NCBI GenBank assembly: GCA_027422505.1
Contig: JAPQWV010000357.1
Span: 372,001 to 436,000 of the forward strand
From: Craterostigma plantagineum
Taxonomy: Eukaryota > Streptophyta > Magnoliopsida > Lamiales > Linderniaceae
Length of the DNA: 64,000 bases
Direction: 5' to 3'
Below the pieces are notes generated by a model, which was given only the letters and a program-made list of their open reading frames with translations, was not told the origin of the DNA and ran no database searches. Of this stretch, positions 1 to 10,121 are shown one piece after another. The stretch's first letter is position 1, and each line of letters opens with the position of its first letter. The translations under genes and the position numbers were made by a program.

Positions 1-183
1 TCTCGTGTGAATAGGATACGTAAAATTGTAGGAAGCTTATATAATTCTTTTGACATGTAAAGAATGACTTCCATTATATAAATGGAAAATTTTATTCCGC
101 ATTTCCGTGTCTAATATAACTAAATGGGTAATTAGACACTTAAGAATACGCTAGAAATGGTAGTGATAGCTAGGGTCGCTACA
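1..183 (+). repeat. 5' LTR of Tekay-1, last 183 bases
   Basis: Matches 5355-5537 base for base except at two sites (near 79-80 and 127), and ends in the same gtcgctaca. It is directly followed by a primer-binding site, which marks it as the U5 end of a 5' LTR. The rest of this LTR lies before the window. Confidence 0.9.
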
Positions 184-185
184 GT

Positions 186-197
186 TGGTATCAGAGC
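186..197 (+). promoter_or_regulatory. Primer-binding site of Tekay-1 (initiator tRNA-Met type)
   Basis: The 12-base tggtatcagagc lies two bases after the LTR end. It is the standard complement to the 3' end of initiator tRNA-Met used by many plant LTR elements for minus-strand DNA synthesis. The same word, direct or reversed, marks the LTR borders of several other elements in this window. Confidence 0.9.
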
Positions 198-338
198 TTC
201 GGTCACAGGTCCTGCAGACTATCCATGTACACACACCAAAAGCGCGGAAGCAGCCTTGCTTGTAAGTATTACGTTTACGCGAATCTTTGAATGATATGAT
301 TGATTTACCTTAGGGACGACAGGATAAAATGAAATACG

Positions 339-1465
339 ATGGTTAGAATTAGAGGCGAGGGAAGTAGGGATGCCGAACCAAATAGGGAAACGGCAGCCCC
401 TACAGATAGTAGGGATGCGACCATCCTCCAGCTGATGGAGTTAGTCCGTCAGCAATCAGCTCAAATTCAGCAATTAATCCCGCAGCAAAACGCTGGAGGA
501 CAACCGAGTACCGGACTGCCTCAGGCCGAAAGGATTGAAATGATCGGGGAAAGGTTCCGTAAACTTAAACCCCCGACATTTGAGGATGCCCTTGACCCGA
601 GTTCGGCCGAGGACTGGCTCCGAACCCTCGAAAGCATGTTCCAGCATAGTCGTACCCCCGAAACCGAAAGGGCCTTGTGTGCTGAATACCTATTAAGGGG
701 AAGCGCGGGCCACTGGTGGGACACGATATTAACCCTCGAAGACCCGGTAACAATGACCTGGGAACACTTCAAAGAACTCTTCCGTGGAAAGTATTACACC
801 GCTTCCGTTCGAGCTCAAAGGACGAACGAGTTCATCAATCTCCGCCAGGGAGCAATGACGGTGGCGGAATACATCAGGAAATTTGAGCAGCTATCCCGAT
901 TCGCTGCTCACATGGTGAGCACCAATCCGTTGAAAATCGAGCGCTTCATGGAGGGCCTAAAGCTAGAGCTTTACCGCGATTTAGCATGGCGGGATTCCAA
1001 GGGGCTACATATGCCCAAGTAGAGGAACGCGCTCTGGTAGCCGAACAGGCCGAGATGAGGATTTTGCGAGCCCGAGAGAGCAAGAGAAAATTGGAGCAAG
1101 GACCAAAAGGGGACGAAAACAATCCAAAGCGACAGCTCGTCTTTAAGAACGGGAAACCTAACTTCCAAAACCGCCCTGGTCCACCCCAACAACCTAACTC
1201 GAATCAGGGAAGACCCCAACCGAACGTACATGTATGCCCAAAATGTGCACGGCGCCATTTTGGCATTTGTTTCTCCCAAAACGCCACCTGTTTTAAATGT
1301 GGCAAGACAGGCCACTACTCCGTAGCCTGTCCAGAGAATGCATCTGGAAGTCAGGGAGCAAATCATGCCAAGCTGCCGACAGCACCCGCTCGGGTGTATA
1401 TGCTCACGGCAGAAAAAGCAGAAGAGAACCCCCATATGGCGGCAGGTACCCTATCCATTCAGTGA
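339..1465 (+). pseudogene. Tekay-1 gag (capsid-nucleocapsid), frameshifted
   Basis: Encodes the structural protein that packages element RNA. The first frame (339-1022, from ATG) carries the capsid-like retrotransposon gag domain with conserved words such as FRKLKPPTFE, EDWLRTLE, GSAGHWWD and YIRKFEQLSRFA. The second frame (986-1465) resumes at AGFQGATYAQ and ends in a CCHC zinc knuckle (CFKCGKTGHYSVAC, about 1290-1335). The switch near 980 is consistent with a single-base indel. The homologous Tekay-2 protein runs straight on from this point into the protease motif DSGATHSF. Here a stop (tga at 1463-1465) falls just after GTLSIQ, and no protease follows. Recognisable Gag, but it needs one frameshift corrected and has no pol. 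Confidence 0.85.
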
Positions 1466-2236
1466 ACCTCAACTTGTCTTCTAGTGAATCTAGGACCATG
1501 AATCTTCTGCATGCATTCCTCATGTGGCGAGGTTCAGGATTATTCCTAGCTAATCTAATCGACATCAGTACGATATTCGATGCAAATAGTAGTCGTAACA
1601 GAAAAGTTACCGAAATAAGGAAACCATATTTAATTTCACCAGGAAAGGGACCTAAGACTCAATAGGCCCCATGTCAGAGTGACGCAACGGAAGAGTGATG
1701 GATGTTAATGATTCTGATCTCTGCTTGAGTTAGAACTTTAGTTATTCCCCAGCTCCTCGAGGCGACTACCTCGAGCAATCTTCCTATCTATGTTATTAGG
1801 AAATCAGCCCAATAAATCCAAGACAACCGGAAGATCTTATCTTAACCTTTAGCGAATTCGCTTTTCTTTCTTTTATTCCAGATCGAACATTTTATTCCTT
1901 GTCTCTACGTGAAGATCATTTCGTACTCTAAAATATGAGAATTAGGCGAGCCTTTCCAGTAAAGTGGGATACGTTATAAGTTGTCGTAGTTTCCCTTGCC
2001 GCGTTGAAACCTAATTGCTTAGATGAAATACTTATATGCCCTGCCACAAAATCGTAGTCACCATCCTTAACAAATGGATCGAGAGGCACGACCACGATGT
2101 ACCCTTCTTCCTAGTAAGAAAATATCTTCATGAACAATGCGGTGAATTTCTATCACCTAACTAAGCCAGCTCAACTCCCTACCCATCGCCACCTCGAATT
2201 ATTCCAACTAACGGAATTTCGGGGGCGAAATTCTTT
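1466..2236 (+). other. Residual internal region of Tekay-1, no pol recognised
   Basis: About 770 bases between the gag stop and the polypurine tract. All frames are broken and no pol motif is recognisable. The last part (about 2200-2236, ttccaactaacggaatttcg then gaaattctttta) resembles the end of pol in Tekay-3 (about 41585-41623). So the region probably joins gag to the far 3' end of a lost or decayed pol. Its middle part is unassigned. Confidence 0.6.
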
Positions 2237-2249
2237 TAAGGGGGGAGGA
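2237..2249 (+). promoter_or_regulatory. Polypurine tract of Tekay-1
   Basis: The purine run aaggggggagga lies directly before the LTR start tgtaagaccc. This is the expected position and composition for the plus-strand DNA priming site. The same arrangement precedes the 3' LTRs of Tekay-2 (reverse strand) and Tekay-3. Confidence 0.88.
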
Positions 2250-3159
2250 TGTAAGACCCGTAAAATTTAATTACGGGACTTACGGTATTATTAAGAGTGA
2301 AAATAATTAACTAAGGGTATCGTTGAGCTAATTACGAATAAGAAGCTAGGATTATGGGGGAAAATATTATTTCTGACGAATGATTTGAACTCGACGTGTG
2401 ATATAATATTTTTATATGCTTATGCCCTTAAGTGACTTATGTGTCTATATGATTTCATGCTACGTGATTTTATGAATTATGTGCAATGACTTGTATGATT
2501 AAGTGATTTAATTTATGTGGGAAATTTCGAAACTTGGACCAAGAGAAATTGGGAGTATAGTGCTAGAAAATTTAGGTCATGGCTTAAGGATGGAGATTTG
2601 GGCTATGAATTTATTAAAATTGGACTAGAAGCTTAACATTTGGCCCAACCTATAACAAAACAATTAGGAGACAACTTTCCCTAAAATAAGGAAGACCACG
2701 TTAACTCTAACCTTCACCATCATGACTATGATAAAATATCTAATCCAAACAACCCAAGCTTCACAACTTCTCTAAAAACCATCGAACGTCCAAGTGAAAG
2801 AACAAGAGAATAGCTGAGAAGATTTTCAACCCAAAGAACACCCCAAATAGCTTGGAAACTCGAGTAAGTAAGTAAAATCATCCCTCTAAGCTATTTCGGT
2901 TTGCCTAGGTGGAACTTGTTAACTAAATCACCTTGAGAACTAAGGGAAAATATGATAATTCACGTGTACCATAGACGGCAGATTGGGTGTGAAGTTGTGA
3001 CTGAGGGCTTTCTTGAGTTAGTAAGTATTGGGCACACTAACGTGTTCTTAAGACTTATAATCTTAGCATGAGATAATTTTCAGAGATGATTGAGCGTGTT
3101 AAGTAGAAGAAAAGTTTAGGACTTGAGATATTTTGGGGCTGAATGAAGTATGAGCTAAG

Positions 3160-4090
3160 TTTCGATCGAACAAAATTGTTTTGAGGTTTCGGGCGATTTA
3201 GGGACTAAAGGTTTAGGCAATTTTAAATTTAATAGGGTTTCGACCGAAACTATGCAATTACATAACTTTCGGCCGAAACTTAACACATTAGAGAAACACT
3301 TGGGCACGATAAATGGAGTTTCGATCGAAACTCGCCTAAATGGTTAGGAATTGATCGAAACTAAGCCAATTGGAGATCGAATCGGGTGACGTGCTGATGA
3401 CGTAAGCACACGGCGAAACTCAGCTTCGGGCGATTTCATTAAGTTTCGATCGAAACTATCTCCATGCATAAGCAATCGATCGAGACTGGGTATTCAAATT
3501 ATTAAATCGGGCGAAAGTGAAAAGGTGACGTCACGACAATAGCGGCGAAACCCTCAAAGCATGCATGTTTCGAGCGAAACCAAGATGATGACGTCAGAGG
3601 ACGGCGAAACTCACTCACACACACATGCACTTTCGAGCGAAACAAAGATGATGGCATGCTGACGTGAGACGCGGCGAAACTCATCCACGCATATGCACGG
3701 TTTCGGGCGAAACTGGGATGATGAAATGATGACGTCGAAACGCGGCAAAACACTCGCAAATTGAGATTCTATCGGGCGAAACTAACCCATAGTAATTGAA
3801 ATTAGAATTTGAGAAAAATGAGTTTCGATCGAAACTAACTGGCAACTAGAACTTTCGATCGAAAGCAATTAGAGAACTTGTTTCGGGCGAAACTCATGAA
3901 AATTCGGAATTTAATTGGACGAATTAAATCGGGCGAAACCTATTGAATCACATGACTTTCGCCGAGCTTATCATGTTAGGAATTTCGATACTTTGACTTA
4001 GAATTATTTAAGGTCAGCAACTTAGGTGGGATCGGACCATTGGAGTTTCGATCAAAACCTAACCCCAAAATTAGCACACTTTCGCCGAGA
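3160..4090 (+). repeat. Array of about 25 TTTCGNNCGAAAC dyads in Tekay-1 LTR
   Basis: Near-palindromic 12-13-base units recur irregularly every 20-60 bases. Examples are tttcgatcgaaac (3320, 3444, 3820), tttcgaccgaaac (3238), tttcggccgaaac (3267), tttcgagcgaaac (3568, 3631) and tttcgggcgaaac (3700, 3880). Shorter forms such as cggcgaaac and atcgggcgaaac lie between. The unit TTTCGATCGAAA is a perfect palindrome. The arrangement suggests repeated protein-binding sites or hairpin-forming sequence; the function is not known from sequence. Confidence 0.85.
3523..3740 (+). promoter_or_regulatory. TGACGTCA-type sites in imperfect ~65-bp tandem units
   Basis: Within the dyad array, units of roughly 60-70 bases repeat. 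Each has cggcgaaac, a cat/cac-rich stretch, a tttcg..cgaaac dyad, gatgatg and then a tgacgtca-like site (tgacgtcac at 3525, tgacgtcag at 3589, tgacgtgag at 3660, tgacgtcga at 3730). TGACGTCA is the palindromic core bound by plant bZIP factors of the TGA class, which act in defence-responsive promoters. The position in an LTR makes a stress-responsive enhancer plausible, but this is inference. Confidence 0.55.
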
Positions 4091-4549
4091 GGTATAGCTG
4101 GGATTGAAACTTAACTCTAATATAATGTGGTATAGAAATCAATTGACTTGGGAAATTTAATAAGGCAAATCGAGTGGTGTGAAGACTAGGAAATTTATAC
4201 AAGCCTAAATAACTAAGTATGACGATATTATTATTTCGACGAATTAGCTAAGGAAAGCAAAGTACTAACATCCTAACCCTTTTATTTTAAAAGGTCGTAC
4301 ATTAGGAGACTCACGGGGCAGTCCGCTATATTAGCTTGGACGACAGGTAAGTGGAAATCAACTACGACACATAACTTATGTGCGCATGTCTTATGTGATT
4401 TCGTGCTTATGTGACTACGTGAACCTTGAATGATACGATTTATTTGTTACGCATGAGATATTATGACTTGTTTTGACGGTTATGCATGATGTCAAGGTAT
4501 GCATATACTGACTTATTCGTGTGCATGATATTATGAAATGCATACACAC

Positions 4550-4607
4550 ACGAACATGGCATGAGCATTTGCACGCATACGAACATGGCATGAGCATTTG
4601 CACGCAT
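4550..4607 (+). repeat. Perfect 29-bp tandem duplication in Tekay-1 LTR
   Basis: Two adjacent identical 29-base copies (4550-4578 and 4579-4607) begin acgaacatggc and end gcacgcat. Their identity indicates recent slippage or duplication in the LTR. No function is inferred. Confidence 0.85.
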
Positions 4608-5576
4608 ATATATTACGAAAGACATGAGGTACGAGCGTGCATAAGATCGCCTGTGAGCGATAGATATTCGCCGATGTTGGCGTTTGTGTCGACTCAATGA
4701 AGAGTCACAGCTCTTCTATGCGACCATGGCGATACGATGCCGAATTACCTGTTACGATAGGTAGGGGTATACACCGTGGCGATCATGATGCCGGATATGC
4801 CTGATTCACGATAGGCAGGTGGAACCCCATATTCGAAGATGCAACCTGGAGGATGCGACACGAGGGAATCGCGACACAGAGGGAACCTCTAGTGTTGGCG
4901 ACCTCGGAGTTGGCTACCAGTGAGAAGCGTCCGCATGACAGGACTCACTGGGATTGGAAAGGTGCCTTCGGATAACCTCCCAGTGCGCGAGCCATCACAT
5001 ATGTATGAATCCCTCAGGGATTAAGAGCTCTATGAAATGGTGCATAGTAAGATTGAAAGTCGAGGGCCCAAACATGTCATGAAAGGTCAAGGAGTATGTG
5101 AGAAGTAGAAAGCATGGACGCGGATTGTCTTTGCAAAATAGGGCACGTGCATTCATGCATATTTTCACTTACTGAGCCACGGCGGCTCACCCTTACGTTA
5201 TGTGTTGTAGGTACGAGCGAACACGGTACGTGATCGCCTAGCCGGCAAGGCATCCTTTTGAAGCTTCCGAGCGTCTTTTGGGGGTGGTGTGTACGTGGAC
5301 GACGACCTGTGAAGCCGGGCGCATAGGAGTACTTTTGCTATGCATGTACACACGTCTCGTGTGAATAGGATACGTAAAATTGTAGGAAGCTTATATAATT
5401 CTTTTGACATGTAAAGAATGACTTCCATTATATCAATGGAAAATTTTATTCCGCATTTCCGTGTCTAATATAACTAAATGCGTAATTAGACACTTAAGAA
5501 TACGCTAGAAATGGTAGTGATAGCTAGGGTCGCTACAAAAATCTGTCCAAATTTAATCCAAATCCTAACACGTTTT

Positions 5577-5588
5577 GCTCTGATACCA
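5577..5588 (-). promoter_or_regulatory. Primer-binding site beside the left copia LTR
   Basis: Plus-strand gctctgatacca is the reverse complement of tggtatcagagc. It lies two bases outside the LTR at 5591. Its presence shows that the left LTR is bordered on this side by internal (leader) sequence of an element and not by a target site. Confidence 0.85.
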
Positions 5589-5590
5589 AT

Positions 5591-5940
5591 TGTTAGGTCC
5601 CCGTTACTCAAAACAAATAATCCTAGGCACGAATTCTAAGGAAATCGATTAGAATTGAATGGATTGAATATCGATCGGAAACCTTTCGTTGAAGAACTCG
5701 AGAGAGAAAACCGTTAGTGTGAAAAAGTTTTGTAAGTTTCTCTCTCTAGAAATGAATTCGGCAGCCTTTAGGATCAATTCTCTAATTTTCTGTATTAAGC
5801 TCATATTGTTTACATGTATTTATACCAAACACACTTGGTATAAATATCAAACTAGTCCAAATCTAAGGACTACTATACAAAACGCCCTAATTACAAGGAC
5901 AACTAATAAAATCAAGTACAATTAAAATATATACTCTATA
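5591..5940 (-). repeat. Left copy of copia LTR (350 bp)
   Basis: Aligns over its full length with 9723-10072. Both start tgttaggtcc, share the cctaggca words and the ttataccaaac block, and end in a tctaca/tctata type terminus. The two copies are clearly diverged (many substitutions), so they do not look like the two LTRs of one recent insertion. Confidence 0.8.
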
Positions 5941-8756
5941 TCTTGTTTCATACGGGTCATCCTAGAAGCATTTGTCTTAGAATGAATGTTTGGTTTCGTA
6001 CATGAGGAGCCTATTTCAAAGTTTGTGCTTCTAACGCTGATAGGTTTTAAAGAACAAGTAGAAACAATTATTTGGAGGTAAGAAATAGCTCTTTTATTTC
6101 TACGAGTGTCTTTTATTTTTACAGAATGAGAAGATAAGCTTGTAACTTTAACATCTATGGGCTCCTTCTTAATATCTAGGGTGGACACTTTCGCCTTTGG
6201 TTTCTCTAGCTCAGGTACTACGCTCCCTGTCAACGTAGTAGATACAATGTTAGAGTTTGTATTTTGAACATTTTTATTTTTAGACTTATGATCTTTTGAA
6301 GGCGATTTTTCCTTCTTCACACTTTTCCGAATGATATTTTCTTTTGGAGGAGATGCGTGAGAAATGATGCTTGAGATGGAGGAAGCTTTGAGATTTTCCA
6401 TCTCTTTTTGGAATTTTGTCTTTTCAACTTCAAAATTCTCTCTTTCTTTATCTAAGGCAATTCGTAATTCCTCTATTTTCTTAACTATAGGAGGGATGGA
6501 GAGAGAATTTTCAGAATGACGGTTTTGAACTTCCTCATTTTTAGATGATCTTCAAGAAATTTAACTGTTTCAAGGCTCCAGCCCTTGGGAGATACCCAAG
6601 TTTTGTCGCGTTGATTCAGTTCGATGTATGAAAAGGGTATTCAGCCCTTGTATTGGCTTGTCTCTTGGCTTCTTCTTCCTCAAATATTACTTTGGAATTG
6701 GTAAAGTTCATAAGAGAAGTTAGTCCGAGACCCATGTAAGAGATATCATAAAGTTGTTTGAAGTCAACTTTCTTTAGATTATGTGGGTTCTCATAGCCTA
6801 AGGCATACTTATAGTCATAGAATTCTAAGTCGTTGGGCTGATTCAAAAATATAGTTTGATCAGTATGTTCCCTTTTCACAACAAGATCTTCTAATTTCTT
6901 GATTTTAGTATATGGCTTATTACGCTCTTCTCCTAAGAGAGCAAAGTTATTTTCCACCGTTACTTTGGCGGCTTGACAGGCATCTAGGTCCTTCACAAGT
7001 TCACAAACCTTAGTATTCAATTTATCTAATTCGGCTTCTAGATGAGTGATCTTGGAAGTTGCTTATGTTAATCAACAATTGAGATTAGCTTTCTCATTGA
7101 GATTTCTAATCAAGCAATTATAGTTATTTTCTATCCTATCTTCTAATTCCTTAACTTTCGAGCTATGTTTCTCTAACGAAATATGCTTAGTCTCGCTAAG
7201 GTTCGAGCTCTTAGTTAGTTCATCTATTTTCGCGCTAGAGCTCCTAAGTTCTAATTTGAAACTAGCTATTTTCTCCTCAGACTTGGCTAGTTTCTTCTCT
7301 ACTTCCTTTACACTTTTCTGCTCACATTTCATGTTAGTGTATGCTAATTGATATGATTCTAACATGGTCAATAATATGGAAGGAGAGACTACCTCGTGTG
7401 AAGATTCGGATGCTTGGTCCTCGTCCATCGAGTTTGAGTCTTCAGCATCGGATTGTTTGTCTTGACGGGCCATTAGAGCTAGATTCTCTTCCTCTGAGCT
7501 AGATGTGTCCTCGAGTCAGTGGTCTTGTTCAGCCATTAGAGCTACTCCAGCTTCCTTTTGTTTTGTAAGTTGAAGCTTCCTGGTGTAGTAATTACTGTCT
7601 CTCTTTTTGGGAAGAGTACATTCTCGGGCATAATGACCAGGTTTGCCGCAGTTAAAGCATTTGGTCGGTTCTTTGATAGTCTTGACCTCATAAGTCTCAG
7701 GTGCAGGTTCTTTGTTCTTTGAGCTTGAGGTCCGACGATTGGCTGATGACGAGGACTTCTTTTTGAAGTACTGTTTGTTCATAATTTTCCCAATTAGTGC
7801 CAACTGCTTTCCCAGCATTTTCATGTTAGGCTCCATGTCTGAATATGATTCGTCTTCAAATTCTGAGGGTGTGGGAGGCTTGACGATTTTTTCTTTTCGC
7901 AATTTTGTGCTCCTCCTGCTGAGACTAGGGCAACTGAGTCGTCGATAAGTTTGCCCTTCTGCTTCTTCTGAATCTCGTTTATGTCTTCCTCATACTGTGC
8001 GAGATTGTCAAACATGGCATGGATGTCCAGCTCCTCAAGGGCTTTATTCTGTCTGATCTGAGTGGATATCTTCTTCCATTATGAGGGCAGAGAGGAAAGA
8101 AATCTGATGTTGGTTTCCATGTTTGTTTTAGAGATTTCGATTTTTCTCATCTCATTTAAGAGGGTGAGATACCTCTGGTATAGATCATGTAAGCATTCCT
8201 CTGGTTTAGCTCTGAATGAATCATAGGCTGTGAGAATATTAGCCTTCTTGGCCTTGATACCGACTTTCTGTTCGTTGCATCATCTTGTGCAGCTAATCCC
8301 ACATTCCCTTCGCGGTTCGAATACTATCGATTTGTCTATAGATATCATTTGGGATTCCTTGCATAAGCGTGTTCTTGGCTATTAGATCAGCTTTTGCTCT
8401 CACTCTTTCCTCCGCAGTATGTTCCCTAGGCTCTTTCAGTCGCCTAGAGGCAAGAATTGGAGGGTTAGCAGTGTTGTCTCCGGGAACATCTACCCAGAAC
8501 TGAGCTGGACCTTGCTCAATTGATGAGAGAAGGTCTTCTGCCTGTTCCTTTAGCTCTATGAAATTTAGAAATCGGCTTCTCCAGACTGTATATTCGCCTC
8601 TCTTGAGAATTGAGGACGGTTATCATTTCCTAGTGAATCATGTCTTTTTCGAGTTGATGTAGGATCTTCGTTTGTTGTTTTGATGTCTTGAACTGATGTG
8701 ATGCGCTTCACAAACAGCCGATTAGTTAGTAGCGTTTGATTCTCGATTAGATTCAA
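5922..8756 (-). pseudogene. Copia gag with zinc knuckle and long coiled-coil tail, broken
   Basis: Minus-strand gag remnant in at least six pieces with several frame changes and stops. From the N-terminal side: a start at 8756, a UBN2-type capsid region (words LIAKNTLMQGIPNDIY near 8380, MFDNLAQYEEDINEIQKK at about 8015-7960), a CCHC knuckle (CFNCGKPGHYAREC, about 7660-7620), acidic serine-rich linkers, then long Lys/Glu-rich coiled coils (7473-7072 and 7020-6616) with KYALGYENPHNLKK. The tail is Lys/Ser-rich (6401-5922). Large coiled-coil Gag tails are typical of Sirevirus-like copia elements. The frame runs into the left LTR and stops there. Nothing of pol follows, so it is non-functional as it stands. 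Confidence 0.75.
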
Positions 8757-9708
8757 GAATTAATTTTGACTCAATCTTTAAAGTTTGATAAAAAATTTAT
8801 TCGTCGAGAAAAATTGTCACTGTTACTGTTCTTGTGCGAGAAAGTATGTCAGCGAGAAATTTTTCGAGCGAGAAAAATTGCTCAAAATATTTCAGTCGAG
8901 AAAAAAAAAAAAAAAATTGGATCACGAATTTATTTCGAGCGCGGAGAAACAGTATTGTTTAATAAGTTTCTCGCTGGGTCAAAATAGATTCGTTGACTGA
9001 AAAAGTTTCTCGGACGCAAATGATTTTTGCTTAGTCAAACTTAGAAAGTCTGATCGAAAAAGTTTTTCGACGGAAGGTTTTGCGATCGCAAAGGTCAAAA
9101 TGGTCTCGTCGAAAAAGATTTTCGCTAAGTAATGCTCGAGAAATTTTCTACTAAAGTCGTTCTTGATAAAGACGACTTTAAGTCTGACTTCGTATTCTGA
9201 TCGAGAAAAATTCTCGCACAGAGTTTTTCGATCGAGAAATTAACCTGATCGAAGAATCTAGCGAGAAAAATTAAGATGATCGCAAAAAAGCACAGAATAC
9301 AAGTAACGCTGATTCAAGCAAAACGATGAATTAGACCGTGAAATTACACCTATCTGCTCGAAATCAACTACTGACTACGCACGAATAGACAATTAAACAC
9401 GTCATGAAGCAAAATATGTCGAATTTGAGCAAAATCAGAACATGTTCAAACTGTTCTTCGTGCGAACAGTAACTCCTCGAATCAAATCAAATCTGCTAAA
9501 TTGAAGTTCAAACAGCTACAGATTTAATCGCAATCAACTTATATCACTAAGACGAGCACAGAGTCATCAAATTCAAGCCAAATAAGCACAGAATTGAGCT
9601 CTTAGATCAAATTGAATTTCGCGCCAAAACTATTCTTCGATGGAACAGTATCTGAATTAAAATTTCGATCCAATTCTAACAATTTTCGATTCAAAACAGA
9701 ACGAATCT
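8757..9708 (-). other. Copia leader with TCGAGAAAAATT-type repeats
   Basis: Non-coding interval of about 950 bases between the primer site and the gag start. From 8800 to 9290 it is packed with related words on a TCGA core: gtcgagaaaaattg, gcgagaaatttttcgagcg, gatcgaaaaagtttttcgac, gatcgagaaaaattctcg and tttttcgatcgagaaat. Several form short inverted repeats (gagaaattttt/ttttcgag). It also holds an A15-16 run near 8890. The rest (9300-9708) is AT-rich with no clear feature. Confidence 0.75.
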
Positions 9709-9720
9709 GCTCTGATACCA
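9709..9720 (-). promoter_or_regulatory. Primer-binding site of the copia gag derivative
   Basis: Plus-strand gctctgatacca, reverse complement of tggtatcagagc, lies two bases from the LTR start at 9723. It fixes the element as minus-strand, with its 5' LTR at 9723-10072. Confidence 0.88.
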
Positions 9721-9722
9721 AT

Positions 9723-10072
9723 TGTTAGGTCCTAATTGATCAACTCAACGATCCTAGGCATGCAATCTAAAGGAATCGATAAGAATTTTGGAAATTAAGA
9801 TTTCGATCGAAAACCTTCTTGGAGAGCTTAGAGAGAATCTCGAGTAGTGAGAGAAGATATTTGTTGTTTCTCTCTCTACAAATTCAATTGCAAGCCTTTC
9901 GAATCAAATTATAAAATCTTCTCTATTAGCTCAATGTTTACAAATGTATTTATACCAAACAAACTTTGTACAAATAACAACTAAGTCCTAAACTAAGGAC
10001 AAATACAATAAAAGCCTCAATCTACGAAGACAACTAATTAAATCAAAGCACAATTACAAATGATATTCTACA
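9723..10072 (-). repeat. 5' LTR (right copy) of the copia gag derivative (350 bp)
   Basis: Read on the minus strand it starts tgtagaatatc and ends gacctaaca, giving a TG...CA LTR next to a primer-binding site. It aligns with 5591-5940. Its outer end touches the leader of the plus-strand Sirevirus-like element, where cagagcgg may be a cut-off primer site (inference). Confidence 0.8.
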
Positions 10073-10121
10073 GAGCGGATTACTCAAACGACGGGCCTAG
10101 CAAGCCTCAGTTAAATATTTA

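Larger units (their letters stand above)
1..5537 (+). mobile_element. Tekay-1: gag-only Ty3/gypsy element, 5' end outside window
   Basis: A plus-strand LTR retrotransposon. The last 183 bases of its 5' LTR open the window and are repeated at 5355-5537 with two mismatches (about 1%). A primer-binding site, a decayed gag, a short residual stretch, a polypurine tract and a complete 3' LTR follow in order. No protease, reverse transcriptase, RNase H or integrase is visible between the gag zinc knuckle and the polypurine tract, so it could move only with proteins from another element. The LTR (3288 bp) is longer than the internal region (about 2.07 kb). Gag and LTR features match the Tekay/Del group. 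The 5' target-site duplication lies outside the window, so the insertion cannot be verified at both ends. Confidence 0.85.
2250..5537 (+). repeat. 3' LTR of Tekay-1 (3288 bp)
   Basis: Starts tgtaagacccg just after the polypurine tract and ends gtcgctaca. The end is fixed by the match to the 5' LTR remnant. It is unusually long for a Tekay LTR compared with 2546 bp in Tekay-2 and about 1.3 kb in Tekay-3. The extra length lies largely in a motif-rich section (about 3160-4090). The 3' third shares with the other Tekay LTRs the block around the words actgggattgg and ctactgag/cttactgagcc, and ends in the same TC/GCTACA. No protein-coding frame is credible inside it; the short open frames are chance. 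Confidence 0.88.
5538..10072 (-). mobile_element. Minus-strand copia derivative: LTR, leader, gag, second LTR, no pol
   Basis: On the minus strand the order is LTR (10072 to 9723), primer-binding site, motif-rich leader, a long decayed gag with coiled coils, a second LTR copy (5940 to 5591), and then another primer-binding site (5588 to 5577). No integrase, reverse transcriptase or RNase H is present. The second LTR lacks a polypurine tract on its gag side and has a primer site on its far side. It therefore looks like the 5' LTR of another related copy joined to the gag end by recombination or deletion, and not like a normal 3' LTR. Tekay-1 is inserted in the leader of that second copy at 5537/5538. 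Confidence 0.7.

Noticed and set aside
3502..3759. Open frame of 85 codons in the Tekay-1 LTR
   Set aside because: It lies in the tandem dyad units; its translation mirrors the repeat and has no family resemblance.
4415..4700. Overlapping frames rich in CMHF/CANAHAM words as a small cysteine-rich peptide
   Set aside because: They come from the 29-base tandem duplication and the gcatgagc/cacgcat repeats in the LTR.
8886..8902. A-run near 8890 as a poly(A) tail of a retrogene or LINE
   Set aside because: It lies within the TCGAGAAAAATT array; no LINE or gene sequence precedes it and no target duplication was found.
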